The notes beneath the pieces were generated by a model, which did no database searches, had not been told where the DNA came from, and worked only from the letters and a program-made list of their open reading frames with translations. Shown here piece after piece: positions 1 through 10,872 of a stretch of 64,000 nt of DNA; positions within the stretch are counted from its first letter, which is position 1, and each line of letters opens with the position of its first letter. The position numbers and the translations under genes are program-made. This stretch comes from Tetracladium setigerum (lineage: Eukaryota > Ascomycota > Leotiomycetes > Helotiales), in the NCBI GenBank assembly GCA_031472005.1, contig PZJY01000008.1:1240001-1304000 (forward strand), read 5' to 3'.

Positions 1-385
1 TTAACGGCAATACCTGGACCAACTGTATCACCAGCAGCGCCCCCTGTCAACATGCCGCCCTCTTCCACTTCATCGTCAAGACCATTCGAGGTGAGGCCAG
101 CAGACCTCGGAGCCTGGAAGTATTCGGAGGTAATGGCTGTCGGTATTGGTGGGGAGTGTGTTCTTTTGATTGCACCAGCATTGGGCCGCCACCCAGCAGC
201 CTTGAACCCGGTGCTGTTCAGAAAACCATCATTGATGGTGATCAGTCGTTCGCCCACTCCATCTGCAATGGAGTTCAAGTAGTTCGTTCGCAGTTGGTAT
301 GAGACCAAACTTCATGCGGTCAGCGAGCGCCTGGGAGAAGGTAACGTAGATGTGATACTTACTCCTCTACCTGAATTACCGACAT
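1..385 (-). CDS. 5' end of an unrecognised gene (partial, runs off left edge)
   Basis: A short first exon (363-385) starts ATGTCGGTAATTCAG. It is followed by a 53-bp intron (310-362) with GTAAGT donor, GCTGAC branch site nine bases before the acceptor, and AAG acceptor. The second exon stays open to position 1. The predicted N-terminus is soluble, beginning MSVIQVED, with a patch NYLNSIADGVGERLI and an acidic Gly-rich stretch near the cut end. No signal peptide or membrane segment is visible. I do not recognise the family. The intron signals and the open frame across the junction are the main support. It is head-to-head with the PRCC-domain gene, with start codons about 280 bp apart. Confidence 0.6.
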
Positions 386-666
386 ATTTCGCGAGTACCT
401 GACGTCGCCATCAACGTGCAATAAAACATAAGAGAGGTCCTGGTGAATTGAGTCGCATTGCTGAATGTTGTAGTCTGACGCCAACGCGATGGTGGAGGTT
501 TATCTGCCACGATAGATTGGAGAGCTATCAGTTTAACCGGAATTTAACCCATGTCCTCTTTATTTACGACACTATTGAACCCTTTCACATACTCAACCAA
601 AGTAGTTCTAACATTCCAGAACACAACCCCCATCGCCCCCAACACAGTCCACGCTCGCATAGAACC
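386..666. promoter_or_regulatory. Shared divergent promoter region
   Basis: About 280 bp separate the start codons of two divergent genes (385 on minus, 667 on plus). The region must hold both promoters and 5' UTRs. An open frame begins upstream at 448 in phase with the PRCC-domain gene, but the residues it would add show no conservation I recognise, so I treat it as 5' UTR. No specific operator was identified. Confidence 0.4.
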
Positions 667-1812
667 ATGGGACTTGTCGACTATTCCGACTCCGATAACT
701 CGGACACTGAGCAACCTCCCCCAGCCAAGTTACCTCGTCCGACTCAACCTAAGCCCGCTTTCTCCAAAGTCGTAGACCGATCGAACCCTGGTAAGATCAA
801 GGTATCTCTTCCTCAAGCAGCTCCAAAGGAAGATTTTAGAGGCGACGAGCCGCCCACGAAGCGCGTCAAGACCGGTGGTGGAAGCACTTTTGGAGGGTTC
901 AATTCTTTCTTACCAGCCCCGAAGCGCACAACGCAGGCAACGAGTACAACGTTAGGAGCAGGCCAGAACAAGCAATCCGAGCCTGGAGCGAGAATCAGCT
1001 TCAAGACTGGAGCTGCGCCAGCCTTTGATCGCGGTGGAGGAGAATCATCAGAAGGGTACGGCGCAGAGGAGTCTCGGGCGCATGGCACAAGAACAAATGC
1101 CGAAGGAAGCCCACCAAGGGAACCGGTTGAAGAGGTCAAACTTGTGGGGAAACCTTTGATGTTCAGGCCATTGTCAGTATCGCGGAAGCCAACAAAAAAG
1201 AAGACTGCCTTGATTGCTCCTTCTGCTCCAACTCCTATCACTCCACAGCCTTTAGAAAAGTCGGCACTACGACCGAAAGTTTCTCTCTTTTCAATGTCCG
1301 CAGAATCGGATAATGTTACATCTACACCATCCAGCAAGGAATACCAACCTATGATATACGGAGGGAGTGATGAAGCAGACGATAATAGAATTCAAAAATC
1401 ACAAGATTTCCAAGCTTCATATGATCACTCTACCCCTACAACTTCACAAACCTCTCCTCCACCTGCCGTTCCCACCCCACCTGTCTCTCAATCCCTCAGC
1501 GAGATTGCAGGGGATTTGAAACTATCGGCTGCAGAGCGAAGGCAGCTTTTCGGGCGGCAAAAATCAGGTCGGGGAGGACAATCCGCTATGAATGTTATCA
1601 ACTTCAACATGGACAAAGAGTACCTGCATAACGAGGAACTTCGGGCCGCGGGCGAGCAAGTCGCTCTCAACCCAGTTCGCGCTATTGCTCCTGGCAAGCA
1701 CAGCTTGAAGCAATTAGTTAACGCAGCTGTACAACAGAAGGATGCGTTGGAGGAGAGCTTCGCTAAGGGGAAGAGCAACAGGCAGGAGGCGAGCAGTCGT
1801 TATGGATGGTGA
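667..1812 (+). CDS. PRCC-domain protein (mitotic checkpoint/splicing-associated regulator family)
   Basis: An intronless 381-codon gene. The start at 667 gives MGLVDYSDSD, the short conserved N-terminal motif of this family. The middle is low-complexity, rich in Pro/Ser/Lys with basic patches fit for nuclear import. The last 70 residues resemble the PRCC C-terminal domain: HSLKQLVNAAVQQKDALEES, then KGKSNRQEASSRYGW, which matches the family ending of an Arg/Gln-rich segment closing in a YG-aromatic tail. Human PRCC binds MAD2L2 and associates with splicing factors; fungal members are little studied, so a nuclear role is inferred. Upstream in-frame codons from 448 exist but look non-coding. 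Confidence 0.75.
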   Translation: MGLVDYSDSDNSDTEQPPPAKLPRPTQPKPAFSKVVDRSNPGKIKVSLPQAAPKEDFRGDEPPTKRVKTGGGSTFGGFNSFLPAPKRTTQATSTTLGAGQNKQSEPGARISFKTGAAPAFDRGGGESSEGYGAEESRAHGTRTNAEGSPPREPVEEVKLVGKPLMFRPLSVSRKPTKKKTALIAPSAPTPITPQPLEKSALRPKVSLFSMSAESDNVTSTPSSKEYQPMIYGGSDEADDNRIQKSQDFQASYDHSTPTTSQTSPPPAVPTPPVSQSLSEIAGDLKLSAAERRQLFGRQKSGRGGQSAMNVINFNMDKEYLHNEELRAAGEQVALNPVRAIAPGKHSLKQLVNAAVQQKDALEESFAKGKSNRQEASSRYGW

Positions 1813-2045
1813 AGCGTTTGTGCAATAGACAGGATTCCATGAGGATCTTATTTGATTTGGGTTGAATCACACGAACCGAAATTCAGTTGAGCCAAAACAT
1901 AATAGCAAGTATTTAAGCTCCGTGTCAAATACGAAGCCCAAGGAATTCATGCATTTTACAGAAGAGAATGCATGCTATGCCCCAATAGTTAAAAACGCCT
2001 CCCATATGCAATACTTATTAAGCCCTAAGAGCTCCGACTTCTATA

Positions 2046-3573
2046 CTACGAAGTGAGCGCATTGCTTGCACCCATTACTGCCATTCCAACAAAACCAAAA
2101 CCAATGCACAAATTTCTGTTGTGGTTCAAAGTCAAGCTCTCGGCGAAGAGTTGCAATGCAACGCTCGCCATAATACCCGCTGTGATCGCAAACATACAGC
2201 CATAGACCGCAGAACCTGGCTTGTGGCCGTCATGGCCTGCAATCTTAAACCAAGCAGCCGCGATTGCGGCTCCAAGAGGCTGCGTTACCCCTCCAAGCAA
2301 GGAAGCCCAAAACATTGCCCATCCCCGACTTTTAAGCGCGAGATATAGAGGCAAGGCAAGAGCAAAGCCTTCAGAGATGTTGTGAATGAAAAGAGCCATG
2401 AAAACCGAGAAACCAAGGGATGGGTTAGCATGGTTTGTGGCGTAGGTAATAAAGCCCTCTGGGATTTTGTGAAGGGCGATCGCAATAGATGTTTGTAAAC
2501 CTATGCTCATGAAAGCATTCTCAGGAACGTGGTGATGATGCTGAGACTCGAGGTCCTCGTGTTCGGATCCAGATGGTGACGTTGTTTCATTGTCCTCTTC
2601 TTCACATGGTCCATTCGAGGGTGATCTGACTCTCGGTCTTCCACTCCGTTCCGAGTTTTCTTCAATTAGCAAAGGGTGATGACTGTTACCCAGATAGTGT
2701 GCTGCTGAAATTCGGGATATGGTAGAGTAACGGGAGGTACTGGGTTTTTTCTGTATGAGATTTTTCAAGCATTCTTGACCGCAGGGATCCGAGTACCCAA
2801 AACATGGACCAGTTGAATCACAATTGGGCTTTGTATCTTTGACAAAGGACATAACTCGCTTCTGGACTTGGATCATCGATGGCCTTCGTTCTGACGTATC
2901 GCCATGGCGATGACTACCAGAAGAAGGATCAATTGTGTGAACTGACTTCCCATTTCCCTCGGATGAGAGAAGTGGCGTTACTTCAGTGTCTTTGCGGTTA
3001 ACAGCACTGTGGCTCCGGCTATTTCTGATCCGAGACTCTCCTCTTCCAGAATGCTTCGCGTGTTTGTGTGCTTCCTCGTCGTGGCTGTGATCGCAGTCGA
3101 CCACATGCGAGGGATGTAGTGGTGTAGAAATCTCGAGATGATTTGTATGCCGACAAAACCCCCAACGAAACAGCCCAACAAGATCCAAGCTGCTGTCGAT
3201 GGGTTGTAACCACTCCTCTCGAGGTACTTTTTTGACGAGGGCAGGATGCTGTAAAGTGAAGAAAACATCTAGGAGCGGTAAGCATGGGAACCTACTCTGG
3301 AGGAACAGACTCACCATCACACCAAAGCTCAAACTCAACGAAGAGGCCAGGAAAACGTTGCTATCTTGTATCCTGAAGTTCGACTTGCTAGGTATGCAAC
3401 GGATGAGGACATCCACGCAGATGATGCTGGCTCCCGCAACACAAGCTACAATAAGAGGGGCACCTGGTGAGTGGTTGAAGACTGGGAGATGGAACATAAC
3501 ACATACCGATGCCACTTGTGGCGCACATAATCCAACCTCGAGTATCATTGTCAACTTGCGTGCTGGCATCCAT
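2046..3573 (-). CDS. ZIP-family zinc transporter (Zrt3-like), with apparent 1-bp frameshift
   Basis: Three exons: 3507-3573, 3315-3463 and 2046-3268, with introns of 43 and 46 bp. The protein starts MDASTQVDND. It has several N-terminal hydrophobic segments, a long His/Ser-rich cytosolic loop containing SQHHHHVPEN, and a C-terminal ZIP core with HKIPEGF and the HNISEGFALALP metal-site helix. The family moves zinc into the cytosol; the long loop and layout suit the vacuolar Zrt3 group, so release of vacuolar zinc is inferred. The frame carrying RFLHHYIP must switch to the frame carrying SHVVDCDHSHDEE at about 3111, next to a GGG run, as if one base were missing. No intron fits there. This is either a sequence error or a real lesion. 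Confidence 0.75.
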
Positions 3574-4411
3574 GATGATTGAGTCCAGCGCTTGCCCTCC
3601 TCAAGCCCCAAAACTGCTTTCTCCACGCACCGATGACGATGATGCACACCGGGATTTCGAGAAAGATTGTCGTCTACGGAGTATTTCTGGCGATGGAGGG
3701 CGGCAAGCCGACGCGTAGGTAGCTATGCCGGATTGTATAGATAGGTAAGGTAGGTAATTATGTATCTGAAGCGATGGGGAGCTGGATCAAAATAGTCGCA
3801 GCTGTAGTGGTAGTGCTTGGGAATTGGAGTGCGAGCAAGGAATGTTTTCCATCGGGCAATCGTCGGATATCTCACAAAGACAACGACTCGAGTGCCAAGG
3901 TGCCAAGTAAATGCGCCCATCAAGGTCCTCACTCACATCTTTTATTACTCATCAAATCCGGTGAAAAACAAACTGGCAGGCTGGATACGTGTCTAAGTAC
4001 CTACGTATCTAGGTAGTTACTCTAGGTACCTCGGTGAGGACTATCTACGAATTTCGGTATGGTAACTTGAAATGTTCTTGGTGCTGGTCGGTCTCTGTGT
4101 CTTTCATTCTCACTCACTCATGGTTGGCAACTGTTGAGAAAATGGCCAAGCACGAGTAAGCGAGGACGTCCGTCTTCAACGCCGGAACAAAATATCGAGC
4201 AGAACATTCCAATCTCCTTTGTGCAAAAAGACGAAGGGAGTCGAACGTAACTGCTCGCGAAGCTTCTAGGCGTCTTCACATTTACACATGCATTACTCGG
4301 GAGGAAAGGGGACAAAGTATTCCCATTGAAGAACCAACTAACAAAGGTAATCAAGCAAGCTACCAAAACACACTAGCAGTATCACAAGCCATACGGATAA
4401 CGAGCACTTGT
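3574..4411. other. Intergenic region
   Basis: Between the 5' end of the zinc transporter and the 3' end of the YGS-repeat gene. Several open frames occur here but none shows conserved motifs or intron-bounded coding. It contains scattered copies of a TAGGTA/ACCTA-like motif around 3740-4030. I see no gene. Confidence 0.4.
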
Positions 4412-5600
4412 CTATTCTTCATCATATCCAGCATTGGATCTCTTTTCACGGCCCTTCTCAGCAAGCTTATCACTCTTGAAGATGCCTCCAGCCTTCTCCA
4501 GGATCTTTCCTGCCGTGCTGTCACTGTTCTTGCTCGAGTCGTTGTCACCATAACCGCTCGATGTGTTGCGGTCTGACGAACCATATGAATCATTGTTGCT
4601 TGAACCATACGTATTTGAAGAATCTTTGGTGCTTGACCCATAGGCATCATCCCCAGTATTGCGTTTGCCATACGAGTCTGAATCATTGGTGCTTGACCCA
4701 TAGGTATCATCTCCAGTGTTGCGCTTGCCATACGAGTCGGAATCGGTATTTCCTGAGCCATAGGTGTTCGATGAATCTTTGTTACCGGATCCATATGTGT
4801 TTGATGAATCCGTGTTGCTAGATCCATAGGTGTTCGATGAATCTTTGTTTCCCGATCCATATGTGTTGGATGAATCTGTGTTGCCAGAACCATAGGTATT
4901 GGATGAACCTTTGTTTCCTGATCCATATGTGTTGGATGAATCAGTGTCGCCAGATCCATATGTGTCATCGCCAGTGTTTCGTTTCGAGTAGGAATCAGTG
5001 TTGCTCGAGCCAAGGTTGTCACTGCCAGTGTTTCGCTTCCCATAGGAGTCCGAATCGGTGTTGCCTGATCCATATGTGTTGGATGAACCAGTGTTGCTGG
5101 ACCCAAAGTTATCATCTTCGGTATTGCGCTTGGAGTAGGAATCAGTGTTGCTCGATCCGTAGTTATCGTCGCTGGTATTTCGCTTGCCATAGGAGTCTGA
5201 ATCAGTGTTGCCGGAGCCATACGTATCGGATTGGTTCCTGGAAGAACCTAAATTGTCACCACGACCCGAGCTGCCGTAAGAATCGGTGTCCGTCTTGCGG
5301 GAAGAGCTGTCATTTCCTCCATAGCCCGATCGTTCAGAAGTCTCACGGCCAGTGCTCCCGTAGCTATCGGTGTTGCCATATCCTGAAGCCTGGCACCAGA
5401 AGTGTTAGATTGAGGAACGAATAACATAGACTGGGCTTCATACGTCGTCATCGTTGCTCGAAGACTTTCCATATCTCGAGTTCTAAGAGGGAACGCATTA
5501 GAGTGAGCTCCTATTTAAGACGAGCCAAAAAGAAGGAAGAAAGAGAGAAGAAAGAAAAGAAAGAAAAACTTACATTGTTATCGTTGTCGTAGCTAGACAT
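4412..5600 (-). CDS. Hydrophilic YGS/NTDSS repeat protein
   Basis: Three exons: 5574-5600, 5444-5482 and 4412-5389, with introns of 91 and 54 bp, giving about 347 residues. It starts MSSYDNDNN. Most of the chain is repeats of an 11-12 residue unit such as SSNTYGSGNKD and DSYGKRNTGDD, rich in Ser, Asn, Asp, Gly and Tyr, so it is probably disordered and very soluble. The last 30 residues differ: a helix-like AGKILEKAGGIFKSDKLAEK followed by GREKRS and an acidic end. There is no signal peptide or membrane segment. It resembles stress-related hydrophilins in composition, but I cannot name a family. A longer open frame on the same strand (4360-5220) is a shadow in another phase; the spliced frame above explains both introns. 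Confidence 0.7.
4738..4960. repeat. 33-bp coding minisatellite
   Basis: Inside the YGS-repeat gene, units of about 33 bp encoding SSNTYGSGNKD or SSNTYGSGNTD follow one another head to tail. Looser 33-36 bp relatives extend on both sides (about 4560-5240). All units keep the reading frame, so copy-number change would alter protein length without breaking it. Confidence 0.7.
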
Positions 5601-6478
5601 GTTTGAGCAGTTGAATGTGCGATTGAGATGTAGATGTGAAATTGAGATGCGGATAGAGTAAAAAAGAGGGCGCAGTTTGGAAGGAAGGAAGGAGGAAAGG
5701 GTAAAGACTTTATACTCCCGCAGTACAACAGTACAACAGTGCTGCTCAGATGGCGAGACAATAATAAGAGTGATTTGAAAGAGGGGTACAGTAGTGAGCA
5801 GGACTGACTGCTGTACCAGCGTCACCGTCCTAACCAGCAACATCCAGAGACCAGAGGTTCAGTAGTAGTTCAAGCCGCGTCATCTGTAGCTAGAATTGCA
5901 TCTGTCCCCCCTCCTTCCCTTCTGTGGGGGAGAAACCTGATTATTTCAGCTGTATTCAACTCCAAATCCGGTTTGTGGCTGCTGCTACTGCTACTATACT
6001 ACTAAACTCCATGCAGGCAGGAGAGGAGCTAATATCAATTGACAGCTCGCCCCGGCCTTTTCAAGCTTCGAGGCATTTCAGGTAGGTCTTTTACCCCGCC
6101 GCCAATAATGCCAATGCCAATCATCAGATGCCAATGATGATGCGATGCACGCCCGCCAGTCCATCGATGAACGGGGGATCTCCGACTGCGTCAGATCGTG
6201 GCCGTGCATACAGTATGTGTGTGGCTGCACCTCAGGCCAATGGGAGGCTCCGGATGAAGCATGCCTTTGCCAGGACTTGGCGGATTCATGCCCATGTCCT
6301 GCTGAACACACAGGGAGACGACCGGGAAATAGGTAATCATACGGATGGTACGGAGCAGTACAGAGTAGTATGATTGTAGTAGTATGGAATATTCAGCTGT
6401 CCGTCTGAAAATGCCCGGTCCAGAATGAATTCAATCGTGACCCTTGCACTTTCCCATGGCTAAAATTTGATTCGCTAT
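5601..6478. other. Intergenic region
   Basis: Separates the 5' side of the YGS-repeat gene from the 3' side of CWC15. It includes pyrimidine/purine tracts near 5690 and a mixed-composition stretch near 6100-6330 with overlapping open frames on both strands. None shows recognisable protein features. I see no gene. Confidence 0.35.
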
Positions 6479-6567
6479 CTAACATATTTGCTGCATTAAA
6501 CGAACATTAGTCCTGGTCTGAAGATTGTGTGTGGAGGACTGGAAAGAAGAATGATGAAGAGAAATGC

Positions 6568-7567
6568 TCACCCCATGAAACGCTTGTGGAAATCCGATCG
6601 GAGTAGGTCCTGCGAAAGGTCAGATTGCCTGGTTACTTGGTGAGACACACCTCCCACTACTCACGTTGACGAATTCCTTCTTCTTCTTGTCGTCAGTTCC
6701 TCGCGCTTGATTCTTGAAAATCACGTCATCATCCCATCTTCGTTTGACATTAAAGTCTGCCTTTGGATTCAGTAACGGATTGCCGACGGCAATGTCGCGC
6801 TCCCTCTCCTCCTCCTCAGCGGCAGCCTTCTCGCGCTCCTAATCTGGTCAGCAGGTATCTCTCAAGCCTGCTAAGTGGGAACTGACCTCCTGCTCCCTTT
6901 TCTCTGCCCTCTCGCGCTTAATCTTCTCCAGCTCGCGCTGCAGCTCAGCAGTCTCATCTTCCTCGTCGCTGTGAATGTTATGGAGAGCTCGCCATATCTT
7001 AAGAGAGGACTCACCTATCATCTTCACTGCTATCATCATCCTCAGCTTCGTCCGAATCTGCATCAATAGCCCTCGTCTCTTCTAGAATCCTTCGTCGTTT
7101 GGCTTCCAAGTCTTGGTCCGCTTCACGCCCCTCTATTTCGAGTTTCCTTTTCAACGCATTCGCAGAAGAAGCATCGTCTGCCTCCTCTACGGGAGAAACC
7201 CTTCCACCCTTGGCTTTAGCGAAGTGCGCAGCCTCCGCTTGCAAGAGCTCGGCTCTGAGATCTCGAGGTTGGTTGTCTGCATCTCCACCCTGGCCTGGTT
7301 TTCTGGGAGAGGTTAGCATGGTGAAAAGCGATCTTGCTTGACAAACATACCGAACTTTCAATTGCGTGTGTGCTGGTAACAGTCGCTGGTGATATGCCGG
7401 TCCTCTCTGCGCTTCTTTTCCCCTCGCCTGGTGGCTGGTCAGTTATGTCCTGCATGGGTTTGGTGATTGAGGAGGGCATACGGGGTCAAAGGTAGGCCTG
7501 TGGGCTGCGAAGAGTTAGCATGGCCAGTGTAACGGGTAGAACACGGGCTCTTCCTACCTGTCGTCAT
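6568..7567 (-). CDS. CWC15: Spliceosome-associated protein Cwc15
   Basis: Seven exons: 7558-7567, 7482-7504, 7351-7427, 7015-7302, 6887-6968, 6665-6838 and 6568-6609. Introns are 46-55 bp and every junction keeps phase, giving 231 residues. The protein starts MTTAHRPTFDPARGKEAQ, then has PGQGGDADNQPRDLRAELL, an acidic middle, a charged coiled coil (ELQRELEKIKRERAEKREQE) and GNPLLNPKADFNVKRRWDDD. These are the hallmarks of Cwc15/Cwf15, a component of the Prp19-associated (NineTeen) active spliceosome in the nucleus. The family normally ends ...FMxKYVR. Here the frame stops after FMG unless a further intron (GTGAGC at the stop, acceptor near 6508) is removed, which would give a longer tail ending at 6479. 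Confidence 0.88.
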
Positions 7568-7834
7568 TGTATCAAAGCTTTAATGAAATGTTGATTTCCG
7601 TGGTTCAATCGCTTCAAAAGCCCAGTGTCGCGTTCTTGATACTGGAACAATAAGAAATCTGGGGACGGAGCGGATTCCTGACGCGCTAGTCTGTCACCGC
7701 CTTTTTCTGCCGGAATGCTCCAAGCTCAAAATGACATGGCTTCAGATCCTAAATTTACAAAGGGAGCGTGGAATTGCTCCTAACCAAACCTGAAATTTTA
7801 TCCGCCTCAATCGCGCATTCCCCAATCAACCAAG
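7568..7834. promoter_or_regulatory. Divergent promoter between CWC15 and RRP45
   Basis: Only 267 bp separate the start codons of two divergent RNA-processing genes. Both promoters must lie here. No TATA-like box is obvious, as expected for housekeeping genes. Confidence 0.4.
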
Positions 7835-8782
7835 ATGCCTCGTGAAGTAGAATCCTCCTTGAATGAACGGCAGTTCTTTACCAAGGCTCTCCAAGAAAAC
7901 ATTCGATTAGACGGCCGCTCGTTTGATCAATTCCGACCTCTGGAGCTAGAGTTTGGAGACGGATATGGAGTCGCAGACGTTAGACTGGGCAAGACGAGGT
8001 ATCTTTTCTATGATTCTGGTTTTACACGCAGCTAATTTTCGCTCAGGATTGTCACGCAAATCTCTGCCGAAGTAACAGCCCCCTTCCCCGACCGACCATT
8101 TGATGGCCTCTTCACTATTACAACGGAACTCAGTCCCATGGCCTCTCCTCACTTCAGTGGCGCCCTCCCCTCGTCGACTGAAACCCTCCTCTCTCGTCTT
8201 CTCGAAAAGACAATCCGCCGTTCTCAAAGTCTAGACACAGAGTCTCTCTGCCTGATAGCGGGGTCGAAGGTGTGGTCGATACGAGCAGATGTCCACATTT
8301 TAAGTCATGACGGCAACTTGGTTGATGCTGCATGCATAGGAGTGATTGCAGCTTTGGGACACTTTAGAAAGCCAGACACAAGTATCGAGGGGGAGTCTGT
8401 CACGGTTTACACGAGTGCCGAGAGAGAGCTAGTGCCTCTGAGTTTACTGCACATGCCATTATGTGTCACGTTCAGCTTTTATCCTGGCGGAGGAGCAGAT
8501 GGAGAAGAGAGGGTGCTGGTTGATGCAGATTTACTGGAGGAGGGTCTGCGGGAGGGTTGGTGTACCTTTGGTTTAAACAGACATGGTGAGATCTGCCAGA
8601 TCGCCAAGTTGGGAGGAATGCCTATGGATGCTGTTGCCCTACTGCACTGCGTCCACGTAGCAGCAATAAACGTAAAGACGATATCAACGTATATCACTAA
8701 CAGGCTGGCAGAGGATAGCCGCAAAAGAGATCGAGGGGGGCTGGCCGCACTATTGAGCTCGGAAAATTCAAGAGAAATCTAA
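7835..8782 (+). CDS. RRP45: Exosome core subunit Rrp45 (RNase PH fold)
   Basis: Two exons, 7835-7998 and 8047-8782, with a 48-bp intron; 299 residues. The N-terminus contains ENIRLDGRSFDQFRPLELEF, a strong RNase PH-like exosome signature, followed by ITTELSPMASPHF. The second half has the RNase PH C-terminal domain with VDADLLEEGLREGW. Rrp45 (EXOSC9 family) is one of six subunits of the ring that threads RNA to Rrp44/Rrp6 in nucleus and cytoplasm. The eukaryotic ring subunits are catalytically inactive, so a structural and RNA-path role is expected. Length fits the family. Confidence 0.9.
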
Positions 8783-8851
8783 TTAATCTACTTCGTCATG
8801 GTGTCAACGAAGGCAAAAGACTTGCGTGCTTTGTCAAGTCCTCCTTGAAGT

Positions 8852-10776
8852 TTACTTGCTTCCTGTTCCATACTTCGCTTGCCACGCGAAAAAATACAAT
8901 AATGCAGCTAATGGTTGGCCGATCAGGGTGAATGAAACCCAGAAGATGCAATTGCCTATGATCTTTCCATTGATGCCTTGCATCTTTTCCAGCGGCGCAG
9001 TAATTGCAATTAGTGGAAGTTGAGCAATCATGCCAATGAAAGCAACACCTGCAACAGGTTAGATTATTCCTTGTCTGAGGTGATACGTGAGGGGCGTACC
9101 AATGATATTGTGTGTTGGTATACCAACGAGCAATTCGTGAAGAACCCCAGAGAAAACAAAGACTGCAATGCTTGCATGACCACTGCTCCAGCCTCGACCG
9201 ACCAATGGTGAAAAGACATGCCTCTTCATGAATTGATAGACAGGCTTGTTCCATGTTCGCCAATAGACTCCGACACTGGGTGCATTCCACCAATCCGTAT
9301 AGAACTCGCGGTCTCCAAATTTCATCACTTCAGCCTGAATAACCGACATCAGGAGTTAGCCACTTAACTTCGATGTCAAAGGGGTGTAGTCGCAAGGCGT
9401 GGTGTCTTCTTACCAATGCATTCAGGAAGCTCTGGAACAGAGCAAAGAACCCAGCGAGCCATATCACCAAACTTATAGTAGACAATTTCATCAGCCGTTC
9501 CAGGATCGAAGTGATATCTAGGGATGCGATGGTTTCCATCGAGTTTCGCAGTACGGGCGCGGCATACTGAGCGCTCGCAATCCACATGAATGCGTTCAGC
9601 CCAAACACTTCGGCCATTCTTTTTGCAACAAAAACCCACCGAATCTTGGTCGTTCGTGGGTATACTGGTTGATACACTAATGTTGGTGCCCACCAAAAGT
9701 AGGATAGGTTGTTAAGCGTAATATTTTCGGGGTATGGACATTGGGCGTATATCTCAGGCAGAGCATCCTCCTCTCGCCTTGAAGGGTGCAGATACGCATG
9801 TCGAAGGTCCCGATTTGTGAAAGCGTAAGAGGCTGTCTTTAACCAAACAATGATGGCGTGGACCTCGCTTAATGTTCCGATCAGCGGATGGTGTATGAAG
9901 AAATAAACGACGACAGAGGTAATGAGCAAGCAGAGCGAAACATTGATCCCATGTATCCAGGCTATAAGCTTCCAGGTCGACTGAAACTTGAGCCGTTCTT
10001 CCTCGGAGGCAAGGTAACTCCCTCCTGGTGTCGCGGTTCCCGATCTTCTCTTCCCCGTCCGCAGTGATGCCCTTGCCTGCTGTGCTGCAACCAACTCAAC
10101 CACATATGCTAGGAACAAATGGCATGGAATTAGGAAATACAACGCTCCGCCCAAAAGGAGGTCTCGTTGACGATAATCGTGGCAATGGATGCAAATCAAG
10201 ACTCCGTACTGTCATTTGTCAGGAAGGGTGCTCCGAGGACAAGGGGGGAAGGGGGATTGCTAACCTTCTTGAAGTTCTCAATCATCAATCGCAGGTTTCC
10301 CACAACTAAGCGCCATTAATTTGAGCGAGAGGGACATAGAGGCGATTGACTTTGGGGGGAAACGAACCTAACACAATGACCATCAAATTCCTGAAACCTA
10401 GAAAACTTGGAGCAATAGAAGAATCATGGCTAAGACACGACGTTCGTTCTGTCGAGTGTACGGCAGCGACATGCCTATACTTTTTCAATAGACGTGCGTG
10501 GACAATTGGTGCGAGGGGTTGCAGGTGCGAGCTTTTGCCTTTCGAATTTGAGGTGGTGGAATGGGGGGAATTGTTGGAAATTGTGGTGGGGTTGGTGGTG
10601 GTGGTGGTAGCAGCAGCCTTCGACTTTGACGTTTGTTTTGCATTCACATTATTGCTTGCATGTGATACGGACACCGTTGGAACTGGACCTGTAGCTCCCC
10701 GCTGGACAAGAGGATTATTCTTCGTGAGGTCGCGAAGCTGTGCGCCTGTCACATTCTTTGCTGCGGTGGAAGACAT
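8852..10776 (-). CDS. DGAT1: Diacylglycerol O-acyltransferase type 1 (MBOAT family)
   Basis: Five exons: 10368-10776, 10265-10305, 9414-10208, 9100-9334 and 8852-9048. All junctions are in phase and give 558 residues. It makes triacylglycerol from diacylglycerol and acyl-CoA in the ER membrane. Seen directly: a Ser/Thr-rich soluble N-terminus, many hydrophobic segments, YPENITLNNLSYFWWAPTL, the MBOAT motif FYTDWWN (about residues 426-432) and the catalytic His in VLHELLVG (about 481). The surrounding NAPSVGVYWRTWN fits DGAT1 better than sterol acyltransferases. I chose the Met at 10776 (MSSTAAKN). A Met at 10932 would add 52 residues encoded mostly by a GGA/TCC microsatellite, giving Pro and Ser runs; this is less likely. 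Confidence 0.87.
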
Positions 10777-10820
10777 CGAGCGCACGCCGGGAGGAGTGCC
10801 GGGAGGAGAGTTGTGACGTG

Positions 10821-10870
10821 GGAGGAGGGAGGAGGAGGAGGAGGAGGAGGGAGGAGGAGGAGGAGGAGGA
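10821..10870. repeat. GGA trinucleotide microsatellite
   Basis: A nearly pure run of GGA/GGAGGA units just upstream of the preferred DGAT1 start. Read on the minus strand it would encode Pro and Ser runs in the long N-terminal variant. Confidence 0.8.
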
Positions 10871-10872
10871 TG

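Noticed and set aside
813..1337. 174-residue minus-strand frame
   Set aside because: Antisense of the PRCC-domain gene, no motif.
4360..5220. 286-residue minus-strand frame rich in TLIPTP/MDLATLIH repeats
   Set aside because: Another phase of the YGS-repeat exon; it lacks the splice junctions and conserved C-terminus of the spliced frame.
4561..5424. Plus-strand Cys-rich repeat frames
   Set aside because: Shadow of the same minisatellite in opposite strand; no signal peptide or regular disulphide pattern.
10346..10816. 156-residue plus-strand hydrophobic frame
   Set aside because: Antisense of DGAT1 exon 1; hydrophobicity comes from the complement of Ser/Thr/Asn codons.
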